DNA of 58,289 nucleotides from Nostoc punctiforme NIES-2108. GTDB lineage: Bacteria > Cyanobacteriota > Cyanobacteriia > Cyanobacteriales > Nostocaceae. The stretch spans positions 109,251 to 167,539 of the forward strand of contig LXQE01000155.1 in the NCBI GenBank assembly GCA_003326195.1, written 5' to 3'. Below, piece by piece: positions 26,064 through 34,146 of the stretch (the first letter of the stretch is position 1; each line of letters begins with the position of its first letter). A program made the position numbers and the translations under genes. Under the pieces are notes generated by a model. It saw nothing but the letters and a program-made list of their open reading frames with translations. It did not search any database and was not told the DNA's origin.

Positions 26064-28313
26064 ATGAATATAAATCCAGTGGAATCAACTATGGAGTTGA
26101 CAAAACTATCACCACCTCAAATTCTTTTTGGCACAGAAGTAAATGAAAAAAGTAGTAGCGAACAGTTTCTACTCAGCATGTACGATTCTGTACAGGCATC
26201 AATATTTGTAGTTGATGTTTTGGAGGATGGAGATTTTCAATACGTGGCCCTTAATCCCACTCATGAACGGTGGATAGGGATTCGCTCAGACGATCTCCGG
26301 GGCAAAAAGCCAGAGGATATCCTCTCTGCTATTGATGCTGCAAAGGTGCGTCAACATTATGTGGACTGCGTGCAATTTGGCACAACCATTTCTTACGAAC
26401 AATGTTTGCAATTCCAGGGAGTTCCCACTTGGTGGAGTACGACTCTCACCCCACTAAAGGATGCTAACTCCAAGGTTTATAGATTGATTGGTACTAGTAC
26501 TAATATTACCCGTGTGAAGCAAGCAGAACAAGCAGTTGGACTCCAGATTGAACGAGAGCGACTGCTAGAAGCGATCGCTGGACGGATTCACCAATCTGTA
26601 GAATTAGAGACAATTCTGCATCAGACTACAATTGAAATGCGGCAATTTTTGAATTGCGATCGCGTGTTGATTTATCGTTTCGAGACTGATGGCAGTGGAG
26701 TAATCATTGCCGAATCAACTGTAGCTGCCAGCGATCCCCTATTGGGCAAAAACATCACCGATCCCTGCTTCAGTGACAAACATCCAGAACACCACGGACA
26801 AGGTTGCATTCAAGTTGTCGAAGATATTTATGCAGCAGGCTTGCATCCTTGCCATATAGATTTACTGGCATCTTTGCAGATAAGAGCCAATCTCGTTGTG
26901 CCGATTTTCCAAGAGCAAGATATGTGGGGGCTATTGATTGCCCAGCATTGCTGTGAATCGCGTCAATGGCAGCAAACAGAAACTGACTTACTCAAGCAGT
27001 TGGCAACTCAAATCGGCATTGCAGTCCAACAGACAAAACTTTATCAGCAACTCCAGGATCTCAAAGCCAAGATGGAGTTACAGAAGCAGAAGCATATTAG
27101 TCAGTTGCAGCAGGTGCGAAACTTTGAAGCCTTAGTGCGACGCATGACCGAACAAATCCGCGACAGTCTGGATCAAACTCAGGTATTGCAGACACTTACC
27201 CAGGAATTAGCAAAATTACTGAACCTTGACCGTTGCCAAATTGAACTCTACAGTACCTGTCAAACTCTAGTTACTATTGCTTACGAATACAGTATTGATT
27301 TACCGCAGTGCCAAGGATTAACTAAACAGATTGCCGACCATCTTGAAGTTTATCAGTCGCTGTTGCAAAAACAACCATTGCAATTTTTGGAAATTGTACC
27401 GGGATGGGAACCAAAGTTGCTAGTTATGTCCCAGATGGCTTGTCCAATTTTTGATACTCAAGGAATTTTAGGAAATATTTGGTTGACAAGGCCATCACAA
27501 GAGGCTTTTGACGAATTTGAAATTGAGCTAATGCAACAGGTAGCAAATGAATGTGCGATCGCCATTCGTCAAGCCCAGCTTTACAAACAAAACCAGGCAC
27601 AGGTAAAAGAACTAGAAAAAAGCGATCGGCTCAAAAACCAATTTCTCAGAACCCTATCCCAAGAACTGCGGACACCAATAACCAGCATTAGCCTTGCAGT
27701 CCAAACTCTCGAAAGTGTCCTCACACCAGCAGAAATATCAGAGATAGAAATAGTGCCGCAACTCTTGCAGATTCTGCATAACGAGTGTGGGCGAGAAAGT
27801 AAGTTAATCAACGACCTACTTACACTCACATATCTCGAAGCCGAACCCGATCCCCCAACATTGATTGCCATTGACTTTCAAAGCTGGCTTCACCCCATTA
27901 TCGAGTCTTTTCGAGACCTCACCAACTGCCAGCGACAGCAGTTAAACCTGACTGTCGATCGGGCGCTGCCGCCTTTGGAGACAGATATCACTGATTTGGA
28001 GCGGATTGTCACCGAACTGCTCAACCATGCCTGCAAATACACCCCAGCCGGGGAAGCGATCGCAGTCTCTGCTCAGTTGATCGGGGATACAGTCGAGCTT
28101 AATATTACCAATTCGGGAATAGAGCTTACCAGCAATGAACTCTCACGGATTTTTGAACCCTTCTATCACCTTTCCAAACACGATCCTTGGAAACATAGCG
28201 GCACGGGGCTGGAATTGGCATTAGTGCAGAAAATGGTCAGACATTTAGGCGGCTCGATTTATGTAAAGAGTGCAGCAGGTCAAACCACCTTCACTGTCAA
28301 ATTCCCCTTTTAA
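26064..28313 (+). CDS. PAS-GAF-GAF sensor histidine kinase, catalytic residues substituted
   Basis: A 749-residue cytoplasmic sensor. A PAS domain (about 35-155) is followed by a GAF domain of the phytochrome-like type (about 180-320, with CDRVLIYRFETDGSG and DPCFSDKHPEHHGQG), a coiled coil, a second GAF (about 360-505), a dimerisation helix, and a HATPase-like domain (about 620-749). The H-box reads FLRTLSQELRTPI: the phospho-acceptor His is Gln533 (codon CAA at 27660). The N-box reads ELLNHACKYTP with His655 where the Mg-binding Asn is expected, and the G2 box is GTGLELALV instead of GTGLGLALV. It may be a pseudokinase that signals by binding. An alternative start is ATG 26091. No response regulator is adjacent. 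Confidence 0.85.
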   Translation: MNINPVESTMELTKLSPPQILFGTEVNEKSSSEQFLLSMYDSVQASIFVVDVLEDGDFQYVALNPTHERWIGIRSDDLRGKKPEDILSAIDAAKVRQHYVDCVQFGTTISYEQCLQFQGVPTWWSTTLTPLKDANSKVYRLIGTSTNITRVKQAEQAVGLQIERERLLEAIAGRIHQSVELETILHQTTIEMRQFLNCDRVLIYRFETDGSGVIIAESTVAASDPLLGKNITDPCFSDKHPEHHGQGCIQVVEDIYAAGLHPCHIDLLASLQIRANLVVPIFQEQDMWGLLIAQHCCESRQWQQTETDLLKQLATQIGIAVQQTKLYQQLQDLKAKMELQKQKHISQLQQVRNFEALVRRMTEQIRDSLDQTQVLQTLTQELAKLLNLDRCQIELYSTCQTLVTIAYEYSIDLPQCQGLTKQIADHLEVYQSLLQKQPLQFLEIVPGWEPKLLVMSQMACPIFDTQGILGNIWLTRPSQEAFDEFEIELMQQVANECAIAIRQAQLYKQNQAQVKELEKSDRLKNQFLRTLSQELRTPITSISLAVQTLESVLTPAEISEIEIVPQLLQILHNECGRESKLINDLLTLTYLEAEPDPPTLIAIDFQSWLHPIIESFRDLTNCQRQQLNLTVDRALPPLETDITDLERIVTELLNHACKYTPAGEAIAVSAQLIGDTVELNITNSGIELTSNELSRIFEPFYHLSKHDPWKHSGTGLELALVQKMVRHLGGSIYVKSAAGQTTFTVKFPF

Positions 28314-28376
28314 TTCCTTTTTTGGGCATAGCACTAGCTAAATTGTCAGAAGTTGTGCTACGATTGTTATTCGTGT

Positions 28377-28452
<76 letters not shown>

Positions 28453-28726
28453 TTCCAGCACCACAAATTTATCCTTGACTAATTCTTGACTAAATTGAGT
28501 TTGCGGCAACCTCTCAAAGCCGCATCACTCAAGCATAAACGCCACTAAAGCTTTGACTAATTTGAATAAAAACGCTTACTGCCCAGTGGAATATCTAGTC
28601 TGTCCACTGGACAGTTAAAATGTGGCAAAAAGGCAATTATGCCCAATGCCCAATGCCCAATTGTCTAGAGTGAATTTTAAGAGTCGCTGGGTAAGCTAAA
28701 CCCGTACCTAAGCTTTATTCATCAAA
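28453..28726. other. Left-end non-coding region resembling the right-end flank
   Basis: No gene. From about 28546 it resembles the sequence outside attR: CTTTGACTAATTTGAATAAAAAC here and CTTTGACTAATTTAAATAAAAAC there. CCAGTGGA occurs exactly 131 bp after the core in both (28583 and 48024). The local dyad CCAGTGGA...TCCACTGG (28583-28610) could bind recombination proteins or form a hairpin after the tRNA. Confidence 0.65.
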
Positions 28727-29101
28727 ATGAAAAATTACTTACCAAGGTTAGTGGTCGGAAGCGTGCTGCTACTTATAGGCTACAAGCCTATAAGTGCGAT
28801 GAATATTTTTGGAGGATCAGACACTTATAAAATTCAATGGACTGGAACTAATGGAAGTAAGCTGTTTGGTAGCTATGTCATTGCTTCAAAAACACCTGGT
28901 ACCGCGTCTAAGGTAGAAAAAGTTTTATCAACAATCCCTTATGAAGTAACCTTTTCTGCCAAAAAAAATACCTTGGTTTCTGCGGCGGGAACTGCTGGCA
29001 ACCAAGGCACGGTAGAAGTAAAAATTTTCAAAAATGGCTCAGAATGTAGACAAGTGACAATGGTTGGAAGTGGAGCGATAGCTAATAGAACTTGTCAATA
29101 A
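28727..29101 (+). CDS. Small secreted protein, MmpS-like fold possible
   Basis: 124 residues with a signal peptide (about 1-24, MKNYLPRLVVGSVLLLIGYK). A beta-rich domain has Cys near 106 and at the penultimate position, which could form a disulfide. The pattern strand-strand-KTPGTASKVEKVL-strand-GTVEVKIFKNGSEC resembles the small MmpS/lipocalin-like domain, but I cannot assign it with confidence. First gene of the element from the left end, preceded at 28668 by the TAGAGTGAAT motif that recurs in this part. HIP1-free surroundings. Confidence 0.7.
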   Translation: MKNYLPRLVVGSVLLLIGYKPISAMNIFGGSDTYKIQWTGTNGSKLFGSYVIASKTPGTASKVEKVLSTIPYEVTFSAKKNTLVSAAGTAGNQGTVEVKIFKNGSECRQVTMVGSGAIANRTCQ

Positions 29102-29243
29102 ATTGGTCTGCGGATTTATTCTGATCACCAGGATAAATCCATCTTTAGCTGGATGCAAAGCGACCCAATCTCATTTTAATAAAATCGACAGATCGTTAGA
29201 GTGAATCCCCACAGGGCTAAACTGGGGTAAAAGATTTTTGCAA

Positions 29244-29450
29244 ATGAAATTTTCTGTGTCTGACTATTGTGCTGGGTGTGCATCCACGTTTTTCACTCTT
29301 CAGTATGGGTTGCTGCCTTCTGCTATTTTTCTGCTAGTTTATTTTGTGCTTAAATTTGTGGTTAACCGTCCACCCAGCAAACGCGAGCGAGTAAAGCAAC
29401 TAGCTGAGGGAATGGCTAAAAGACAAAGGGAAAGACGCAATCGTGAATAA
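29244..29450 (+). CDS. Small single-span membrane protein
   Basis: From the ATG at 29244 (a TTG six bases earlier is less likely) it is 68 residues. A short N-terminus with CAGC is followed by a hydrophobic span (about 18-41, LLPSAIFLLVYFVLKFVV) and a strongly basic tail (KRERVKQLAEG then KRQRERRNRE). Orientation with the basic tail inside is expected. No family recognised. The upstream leader contains GTTAGAGTGAATCCCC at about 29195-29210. Confidence 0.65.
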   Translation: MKFSVSDYCAGCASTFFTLQYGLLPSAIFLLVYFVLKFVVNRPPSKRERVKQLAEGMAKRQRERRNRE

Positions 29451-29503
29451 CCAATCTCTGATACCCATTCCCCAATTGTCTAGAGTGAATCCCCAGAACT
29501 TGA

Positions 29504-29638
29504 ATGAAAGCAAAACTTAAGATTGGAACAATCCACTTAGAAGGCACTTGCTTTAAATGCGGCAAGTACTCCGATCTCAAACTTTTGGGCAAAGACTTAC
29601 TCTGTCCAGCTTGCTACAAAAAGTTTCAGTTACCCTGA
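29504..29638 (+). CDS. 44-residue zinc-ribbon miniprotein
   Basis: Starts MKAKLKIGTIHLEG and has two CxxC knuckles, CFKC and CPAC, 19 residues apart. The compact spacing predicts one zinc ion held by four cysteines. Short length and lack of any other domain fit a small DNA/RNA- or protein-binding factor. The GAATCCCCAGA motif lies about 10 bp before the start. It overlaps the end of the convergent gene 29630-29830 by 9 bp. Confidence 0.65.
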   Translation: MKAKLKIGTIHLEGTCFKCGKYSDLKLLGKDLLCPACYKKFQLP

Positions 29639-29830
29639 ATCCCCAGAGAGTTTTTTAGCCATCATCCAAGCCTCAACACAGTTCCAAGCTTCATCATAAG
29701 AATCATGTTGGTGACTGCACAAAGCTTGAGGCTTGCTTCCATCGACTCTAGTAGTTAATCGCCATAAGCCGATCCCGGAGCCTTGTGAATTTACAATTTC
29801 CAAAACTTCGATAATCTTCGGTATCTCCAT
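29630..29830 (-). CDS. Hypothetical 66-residue protein
   Basis: Begins MEIPKIIEVLEIVN and contains aromatic and acidic residues (SYDEAWNCVEAWMMAKK). The composition looks like a real soluble mini-protein rather than a shadow frame, and there is no better frame opposite. It is preceded on its own strand by AATGGAG-type bases and sits between plus-strand mini-genes, so orientation is odd. No family recognised. Confidence 0.5.
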   Translation of the reverse strand: MEIPKIIEVLEIVNSQGSGIGLWRLTTRVDGSKPQALCSHQHDSYDEAWNCVEAWMMAKKLSGDSG

Positions 29831-29846
29831 TACTTTGAATCCCCAG

Positions 29847-30026
29847 ATGAATCAAGAAACAGATATAGAAAAACTACTGCGACTTCAGGATGAAAGCTAC
29901 CAAGAGCTAAAACTTGCTCTGGGACTAGAAGGAAAATCTCAAATAGAGCTTTTAGCAATAAGTCTAGCCCTGACAAAGTTGGCAACAGAAGCGCGGGAGT
30001 TAGCAGGACACAAACCGTTAAGTTAA
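29847..30026 (+). CDS. Hypothetical 59-residue helical protein
   Basis: The ATG at 29847 gives MNQETDIEKLLRLQDESYQE and then helices rich in Leu, Glu and Ala up to ELAGHKPLS. It is probably entirely alpha-helical and may dimerise. The start codon directly abuts the motif TTGAATCCCCAG. An upstream extension of the frame to 29733 overlaps the opposite gene and is unlikely. Function unknown. Confidence 0.6.
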   Translation: MNQETDIEKLLRLQDESYQELKLALGLEGKSQIELLAISLALTKLATEARELAGHKPLS

Positions 30027-30041
30027 TGAGTGAATCTCTAG

Positions 30042-30215
30042 TTACTTGCCAGATGCCGGCTGCTGCACCAAATAACCGAGCATAGCCGTAGCAATGCCCC
30101 CAATAGTGCCAGCAGTTGAACGATCAAGCACTCCAGTACTGCCAAGTAATGAAGAACCACCAGCGATCAAACCAAGAATTGTGGAAAGGGTATTTAAAGT
30201 GGATTTAGTTAACAT
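30042..30215 (-). CDS. 57-residue holin-like membrane miniprotein
   Basis: Reads MLTKSTLNTLSTILGLIAGG, then a short turn (SSLLGSTGVLDRST) and a second hydrophobic helix (AGTIGGIATAMLGYLV) with a short polar tail. Two transmembrane segments in under 60 residues, at the end of a virion-protein-like cassette, suggest a holin or small virion membrane protein; this is inference from size and topology only. Too small to be found by length-filtered gene calling. Starts 83 bp after the next upstream gene of the cassette. Confidence 0.6.
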   Translation of the reverse strand: MLTKSTLNTLSTILGLIAGGSSLLGSTGVLDRSTAGTIGGIATAMLGYLVQQPASGK

Positions 30216-30298
30216 TTGGATTACTCCTATTGAGCGTAAGTTTTCTTTATCGACTGTTTTGGGGATTAAAAGCTTTGATTTCTCGCAATCCCACGAAG

Positions 30299-30718
30299 TT
30301 ATTCTCGAACCTTAAAGTCGTTCGTTCTATTCAAGAAGCCTTGAAGTTCTTTGATATTCTGCTTGATGGCATTAAATTCGCTCTCAGAGCGCTGCCATTT
30401 GTGCTGGATCAATTCGTCTAGTCCGTTGTGGCTTAATAAATTTGCATCTTTGTAGTTGACGTAATCTTGCAGATGTATATCAAGCCGTTTATCTAAATCC
30501 TTAATTTTTTCAGCATTACTAGCGTGTAATTTAAGCGTTTCCTGAATTCCGTCAACGGTGAAGGAGATTTTATTTATTTTGCTAACAATGCTAACTGCTA
30601 CACCAGAAAGCACCACAAGGCTAGCAATAATCCCTATAGATATTTGTGTATCTTGAAGTGTAAATCCTGGCGTAGTGCTAGAAGAAGTAACAGCTATTGT
30701 TGACGAAGTAGTAAGCAT
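30299..30718 (-). CDS. Membrane-anchored coiled-coil protein
   Basis: 139 residues. A polar N-terminus rich in Ser/Thr precedes a transmembrane helix (about 28-46, IGIIASLVVLSGVAVSIV), then a long amphipathic helical region (about 50-135) with heptads such as NAEKIKDLDKRLDIHLQDYV. Layout resembles small phage proteins of the Rz/spanin or hemolysin-XhlA type (a membrane helix plus a coiled coil) that sit near holins in lysis cassettes. Here it directly precedes the holin-like miniprotein on the same strand. Assignment is by architecture only. Confidence 0.65.
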   Translation of the reverse strand: MLTTSSTIAVTSSSTTPGFTLQDTQISIGIIASLVVLSGVAVSIVSKINKISFTVDGIQETLKLHASNAEKIKDLDKRLDIHLQDYVNYKDANLLSHNGLDELIQHKWQRSESEFNAIKQNIKELQGFLNRTNDFKVRE

Positions 30719-30729
30719 TTTTTGAAGTT

Positions 30730-31215
30730 TTACCCTACTTTTCTTAAATCAATAGAAGTATAAATTTCTGCCGATCCATCCCCAACAGGTGCGCCCAAAT
30801 TGTATACACTCGATGTAGGACTATCAACGTAATACTCCAGTGCTAATGATTTGTTTTCACCAATAACAAATTTTCCTGTTATCCCTGCATTCCCATAAGC
30901 AGTACTATTTTTGTTGAAATATGCTGTTATTCCGCTGAGTAAAATATTGCCATCTGTTAGGTTTTTTAGCCTCATTTTGACTGCATTTACTATATAAAAA
31001 TTGCTAGCAGCATCAACAATGTAGCTTCCCGCTGGGAGGACAAAAGTATTAGCCGAGAGAATTACAGAATTAGTATCGTCATTGGATATTGTATTAATAT
31101 CTCGGTTTGACCATGATTGAAAAGAGGCAATCCCACCACTAGCATTTGCCGATTTGCTGTCCAGTAATTGAATAAATTGATCGGGAATTGCTTCAGAAAT
31201 ATTAAATAAAGGCAT
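30730..31215 (-). CDS. Phage virion-like beta protein (tail/head fibre type)
   Basis: From the ATG at 31215, whose A overlaps the previous stop (TAATG), it has 161 residues. Typical of phage receptor-side or decoration proteins are FVLPAGSYIVDAASNFYIVN, MRLKNLTDGNILLSGITAYF and a C-terminal strand ending AEIYTSIDLRK, a jelly-roll/TNF-like pattern I associate with phage structural proteins. This similarity is from memory and not tested. It is coupled to the two small beta proteins before it, so they are likely made together. Confidence 0.65.
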   Translation of the reverse strand: MPLFNISEAIPDQFIQLLDSKSANASGGIASFQSWSNRDINTISNDDTNSVILSANTFVLPAGSYIVDAASNFYIVNAVKMRLKNLTDGNILLSGITAYFNKNSTAYGNAGITGKFVIGENKSLALEYYVDSPTSSVYNLGAPVGDGSAEIYTSIDLRKVG

Positions 31216-31526
31216 TAAGTCAACTCCCGAACCAAAGCATTCCCATTGGCAGCAGACCAAATACCACTAATTACGCCAGTGTAATGGAATGGAATTTCAT
31301 AGTAACCGCCTGCATACAATTTGGCAGTAAAGGCGCTAGTTGTTGCAGTTGCGCCAAATTCAAGGAATAAAGTAGCGGTGCTATCATTCCAAATTGTTCC
31401 GCCTTTTCTATTAGAATTAGCAGCCAAAATTGTCACGCTGGTAGCGCTAGAAGCAACAGTAGTTGGGGTTGATGTCCCACTAGTTGATTCGCCAACAGTC
31501 ACAATTGCCGGATTAACAAGAGCCAT
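31215..31526 (-). CDS. Small beta-rich virion-like protein
   Basis: 103 residues from the ATG at 31526, which overlaps the preceding stop as TAATG. Contains the pattern NSNRKGGTIWNDSTATLFLE and, near the end, YYEIPFHYTGVISGIW and ALVRELT. Many phage and cyanobacterial proteins share this NxNRKGxxIxNxSTxTLYL...YYExPF arrangement. It looks paralogous to the next gene, 31526-31840 (NPNRKYSAFINNSSVDITLI). No enzymatic motif. Probably a virion surface or fibre-base component. Confidence 0.65.
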   Translation of the reverse strand: MALVNPAIVTVGESTSGTSTPTTVASSATSVTILAANSNRKGGTIWNDSTATLFLEFGATATTSAFTAKLYAGGYYEIPFHYTGVISGIWSAANGNALVRELT

Positions 31527-31840
31527 TAGATACACTCCACGAGCGAAATTTTACAAATAGACGCAGCAACAGCAGAAACCTTGCCTAAATACAGGTTATT
31601 GGCATTGATTTCATAGCTGCCACGGGGATTGAGAATAATGCCTTTGCCTACTCCCCCTTGGTTTGTGTCCCCCAAGATTAAAGTAATATCTACACTGGAG
31701 TTATTGATGAATGCTGAGTATTTTCTATTAGGATTAGTATTTAAAATCTCAGCTTTGCTATTGGCTGACAAGCTTTTTTCATCATGAGTGCAAGTAGTAA
31801 ATTTATTACTAGATTCGCTTGCTGATACATTATTAATCAT
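31526..31840 (-). CDS. Small beta-rich virion-like protein (paralogue)
   Basis: 104 residues with NPNRKYSAFINNSSVDITLI and GSYEINANNLYLGKVSAVAA. The core NxNRK plus INNS block parallels the following gene, suggesting tandem duplication. Translationally coupled at its end (TAATG). Starts 6 bp after the upstream gene's stop. Role as for its neighbour: a structural protein is inferred. Confidence 0.6.
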   Translation of the reverse strand: MINNVSASESSNKFTTCTHDEKSLSANSKAEILNTNPNRKYSAFINNSSVDITLILGDTNQGGVGKGIILNPRGSYEINANNLYLGKVSAVAASICKISLVECI

Positions 31841-31846
31841 TGCCTT

Positions 31847-32305
31847 CTACAAAGATATTCCTAGCGCTAATTTGATTGCTTGTATATCATCATCTATCGT
31901 GCTTCTGTCCGTACCTTCGTATTGATAAATAGCAATATTCGCGTTGATAAACCACTTGGGTACTTGAATCGACAGAAAATAATTGAGATTTAAATCATCA
32001 AAAATGATTAAATTAAACTTCCCTAAAAACAAGCTTTCCGGCTCACCCAGAAAACTTGCACCTAAACCAATTGTCAAGCTGCGGCGCAAGTATCCCGCAT
32101 ACTTCCAAATTTTCCCTATCGGGACACTAGTATTAACAGCTACAGCAATGATAGGTTTATCAAATACTATGGGAATGTTTATTTCAGTTATCCTTTGATA
32201 AATTGGCTTTCCTGCCGAGTCATTTAAGTAACTTACAGCAGGAAAAGAATCACTGTATTGTAAATTCCAATTACTTTCTATTCCTAACTGTAAATTTCGG
32301 GACAT
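31847..32305 (-). CDS. Hypothetical cassette protein (152 aa)
   Basis: No family recognised. The sequence is dominated by beta-prone stretches (ITEINIPIVFDKPIIAVAVN, SLFLGKFNLIIFDDLNLNYF) with aromatic residues and no cysteine. The C-terminus has an acidic helix (DDDIQAIKLALGISL). Packed 1-6 bp from both neighbours, so it belongs to the structural-like operon. Confidence 0.6.
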   Translation of the reverse strand: MSRNLQLGIESNWNLQYSDSFPAVSYLNDSAGKPIYQRITEINIPIVFDKPIIAVAVNTSVPIGKIWKYAGYLRRSLTIGLGASFLGEPESLFLGKFNLIIFDDLNLNYFLSIQVPKWFINANIAIYQYEGTDRSTIDDDIQAIKLALGISL

Positions 32306-32306
32306 A

Positions 32307-32570
32307 TCAAGCGTGAGAAATTACAAAATCAACGTGATCTGCAAAATCGTCTACTATCTCGAATGGATTGGGAATACCGTAATACTCCAGCTTGTCGAGG
32401 TATTCAGTAATATTAATTTTCCCGGTTAGCCAATCTCTACCCGCTTGATTGATGGCAATCATTCCCTGAAATTCAGACTCAGAACAGTTGCCATCAACAT
32501 CAACACATAGTAGGTCTAACGGATCATCTGGAGTCCAAATAACTCCAGTTCGTTCTGCTATCTTACTCAT
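32307..32570 (-). CDS. Hypothetical acidic protein (87 aa)
   Basis: Soluble, acidic (VIWTPDDPLDLLCVDVDGNC; EIVDDFADHVDFVISHA). The pattern WLTGKINITEYLDKLEYYGI is suggestive of phage head-tail connector or tail-accessory mini-proteins that carry a 'leave it to the next residue ... G.I.' repeat, but I cannot assign it. Lies 1 bp from the following gene. Confidence 0.6.
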   Translation of the reverse strand: MSKIAERTGVIWTPDDPLDLLCVDVDGNCSESEFQGMIAINQAGRDWLTGKINITEYLDKLEYYGIPNPFEIVDDFADHVDFVISHA

Positions 32571-32585
32571 TAGCCTTCTTGCTTA

Positions 32586-33167
32586 TTAGCCTTCAGGAGT
32601 GAATCTAGCCCGGTTTTTACCGCTGTTTCCTGCCAAGAAAGTGGCATAAGCTGCTTCCCCTTTTATCGCTAAAACAGCCGCATCGTAAGCTTGTCCACCA
32701 GCATTCTGTCCAAAAGGAGACGTAACAGAATCGACATCGGGCTTTTTGTATTCGACACCAGTAATCCGACTGGCTTTTTTCACGGTTCCAGGTTCGACAT
32801 TAGTGAGTGTTAGTTTGGCGAATTTGAATTTCTTCGCGTCAATCTCGATTGGCGTAACTAGTAGAGCAAATTCGGCAGCGGTCTCGGTGTAGTTAGCAAG
32901 CAGAGCAAGAAGTATGTTGGCTGTACCAGAACCCTGTCCGGTTTGTCCGCTCTTAAGTAATCGAGCCGGAAGATAAATTTTTGTAGTACCAGCCGTGCCA
33001 AAGGGAGAAATATATCCTGCTACTTTTTCTGCTTTTGCCCGCTTGCTTTCATCAGTAATAAGAGCAAATTTTTGCTGGCGTTCTTGAGGGGTCGAGTCTA
33101 GCCAGGCTTTATATTTATCGTATCGAGCTTTTTGCAGCGGATATCGGTTGAGGTCTCTAAAACCCAT
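32586..33167 (-). CDS. Hypothetical cassette protein (193 aa), candidate structural
   Basis: An N-terminal basic helical segment (MGFRDLNRYPLQKARYDKYK, then ERQQKFALITDESKRAKAEK) is followed by a beta-rich middle (TTKIYLPARLLKSG; FALLVTPIEIDAKKFKFAKL) and a Gly/Ala C-terminus (FGQNAGGQAYDAAVLAIKGE). No enzyme motif. A basic arm plus beta core is a shape found in coat or DNA-associated virion proteins, so it is one of two candidates here for a coat protein; this is speculation from composition. Confidence 0.6.
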   Translation of the reverse strand: MGFRDLNRYPLQKARYDKYKAWLDSTPQERQQKFALITDESKRAKAEKVAGYISPFGTAGTTKIYLPARLLKSGQTGQGSGTANILLALLANYTETAAEFALLVTPIEIDAKKFKFAKLTLTNVEPGTVKKASRITGVEYKKPDVDSVTSPFGQNAGGQAYDAAVLAIKGEAAYATFLAGNSGKNRARFTPEG

Positions 33168-33297
33168 AATTTTTATTGGCGATGGTGATAGTTTTCACCA
33201 ACTCTAGCCCTTTAAAATGCTTAGAATTTTCCCCAGAAACCTAATAGGTTTTTACCTTTATTCTCCGCCGCAGTCAGCAAGTGAGAATTCTTACAAA

Positions 33298-34143
33298 TTA
33301 AGGATATTTGACTAATCCCTGATTCTGAAGCGTTGTGTCTAACAAAAAGACTGGTGGGACAAGATTACCCAAAGAAATGTAAGCGCTTCTGAATCTTAGG
33401 ATTGCTACAGGCCTATACCTGCGGTTTTGTACCGGTTTGCCTAAAATGGTGACTTTCCCGGCTGATGCGGTTGTAGTGCTGGGTTTGTCTGGATCATTGA
33501 CGATTACCCTTTCTGCTTGAAAAGGTACGTCAATCACGTTACAAATTTTTTGATAAATTTCTACTGCGTCAGTTCTGGAATTTACCAGCAAATAATTTCC
33601 TTTAGGTAATCCATTGTCAGGATCGGTGTAACTAGCTGATTTATTCCCTGTTGTGTAAGTTATTCCTCTGCTACTTGATAAGAAGCTAGCTTTAATTTCG
33701 TTGGCAATTTCTATCATGGTTGCCTTAGTAATAGCTGGCTTTGCATTTCCAGATGAACAAGAAAATTTCATCAACCTAACAGATTTTTCATGCTGTATGG
33801 GTGATTCTTCGCTTGGGGAGGCTGAACCATCTTGAGAGAAAACAAAAAATAACTGTGGATGTCCAGCAACGGGAGGAGCGGTATCAAGTCTATTACCGTA
33901 AAAAACAGCGAGATTCTTTTTACCATAGCCAATAACGTTATAAAAAAGGTCTGAACGCATCCAAGAAGCGTACATATTATCATTGTCTAAAGCTCTGCAA
34001 GCTAGCTTTAAAGATGGTCTTACCCCAGACAAATCACCATTACCTTGAACATCTTTAAAGTATCTATCGACCCGGCGATTGTGTTCTTGGTTCCAAGTTG
34101 TCTGAAGATGCTCAATGTTGTCAAAACCTTCTGGTAAGGTCAT
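33298..34143 (-). CDS. Hypothetical cassette protein (281 aa)
   Basis: Unrecognised. Begins MTLPEGFDNIEHLQTTWNQE and contains SLKLACRALDNDNMYASWMR, a mid region with many aromatic residues, and a C-terminus with YRPVAILRFRSAYISLGN. It is soluble with mixed secondary structure and 130 bp separates it from the next gene downstream. It lies 3 bp after the 904-residue gene, so both are probably co-translated. A function in particle or complex assembly is possible by context only. Confidence 0.6.
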   Translation of the reverse strand: MTLPEGFDNIEHLQTTWNQEHNRRVDRYFKDVQGNGDLSGVRPSLKLACRALDNDNMYASWMRSDLFYNVIGYGKKNLAVFYGNRLDTAPPVAGHPQLFFVFSQDGSASPSEESPIQHEKSVRLMKFSCSSGNAKPAITKATMIEIANEIKASFLSSSRGITYTTGNKSASYTDPDNGLPKGNYLLVNSRTDAVEIYQKICNVIDVPFQAERVIVNDPDKPSTTTASAGKVTILGKPVQNRRYRPVAILRFRSAYISLGNLVPPVFLLDTTLQNQGLVKYP

Positions 34144-34146
34144 TAA

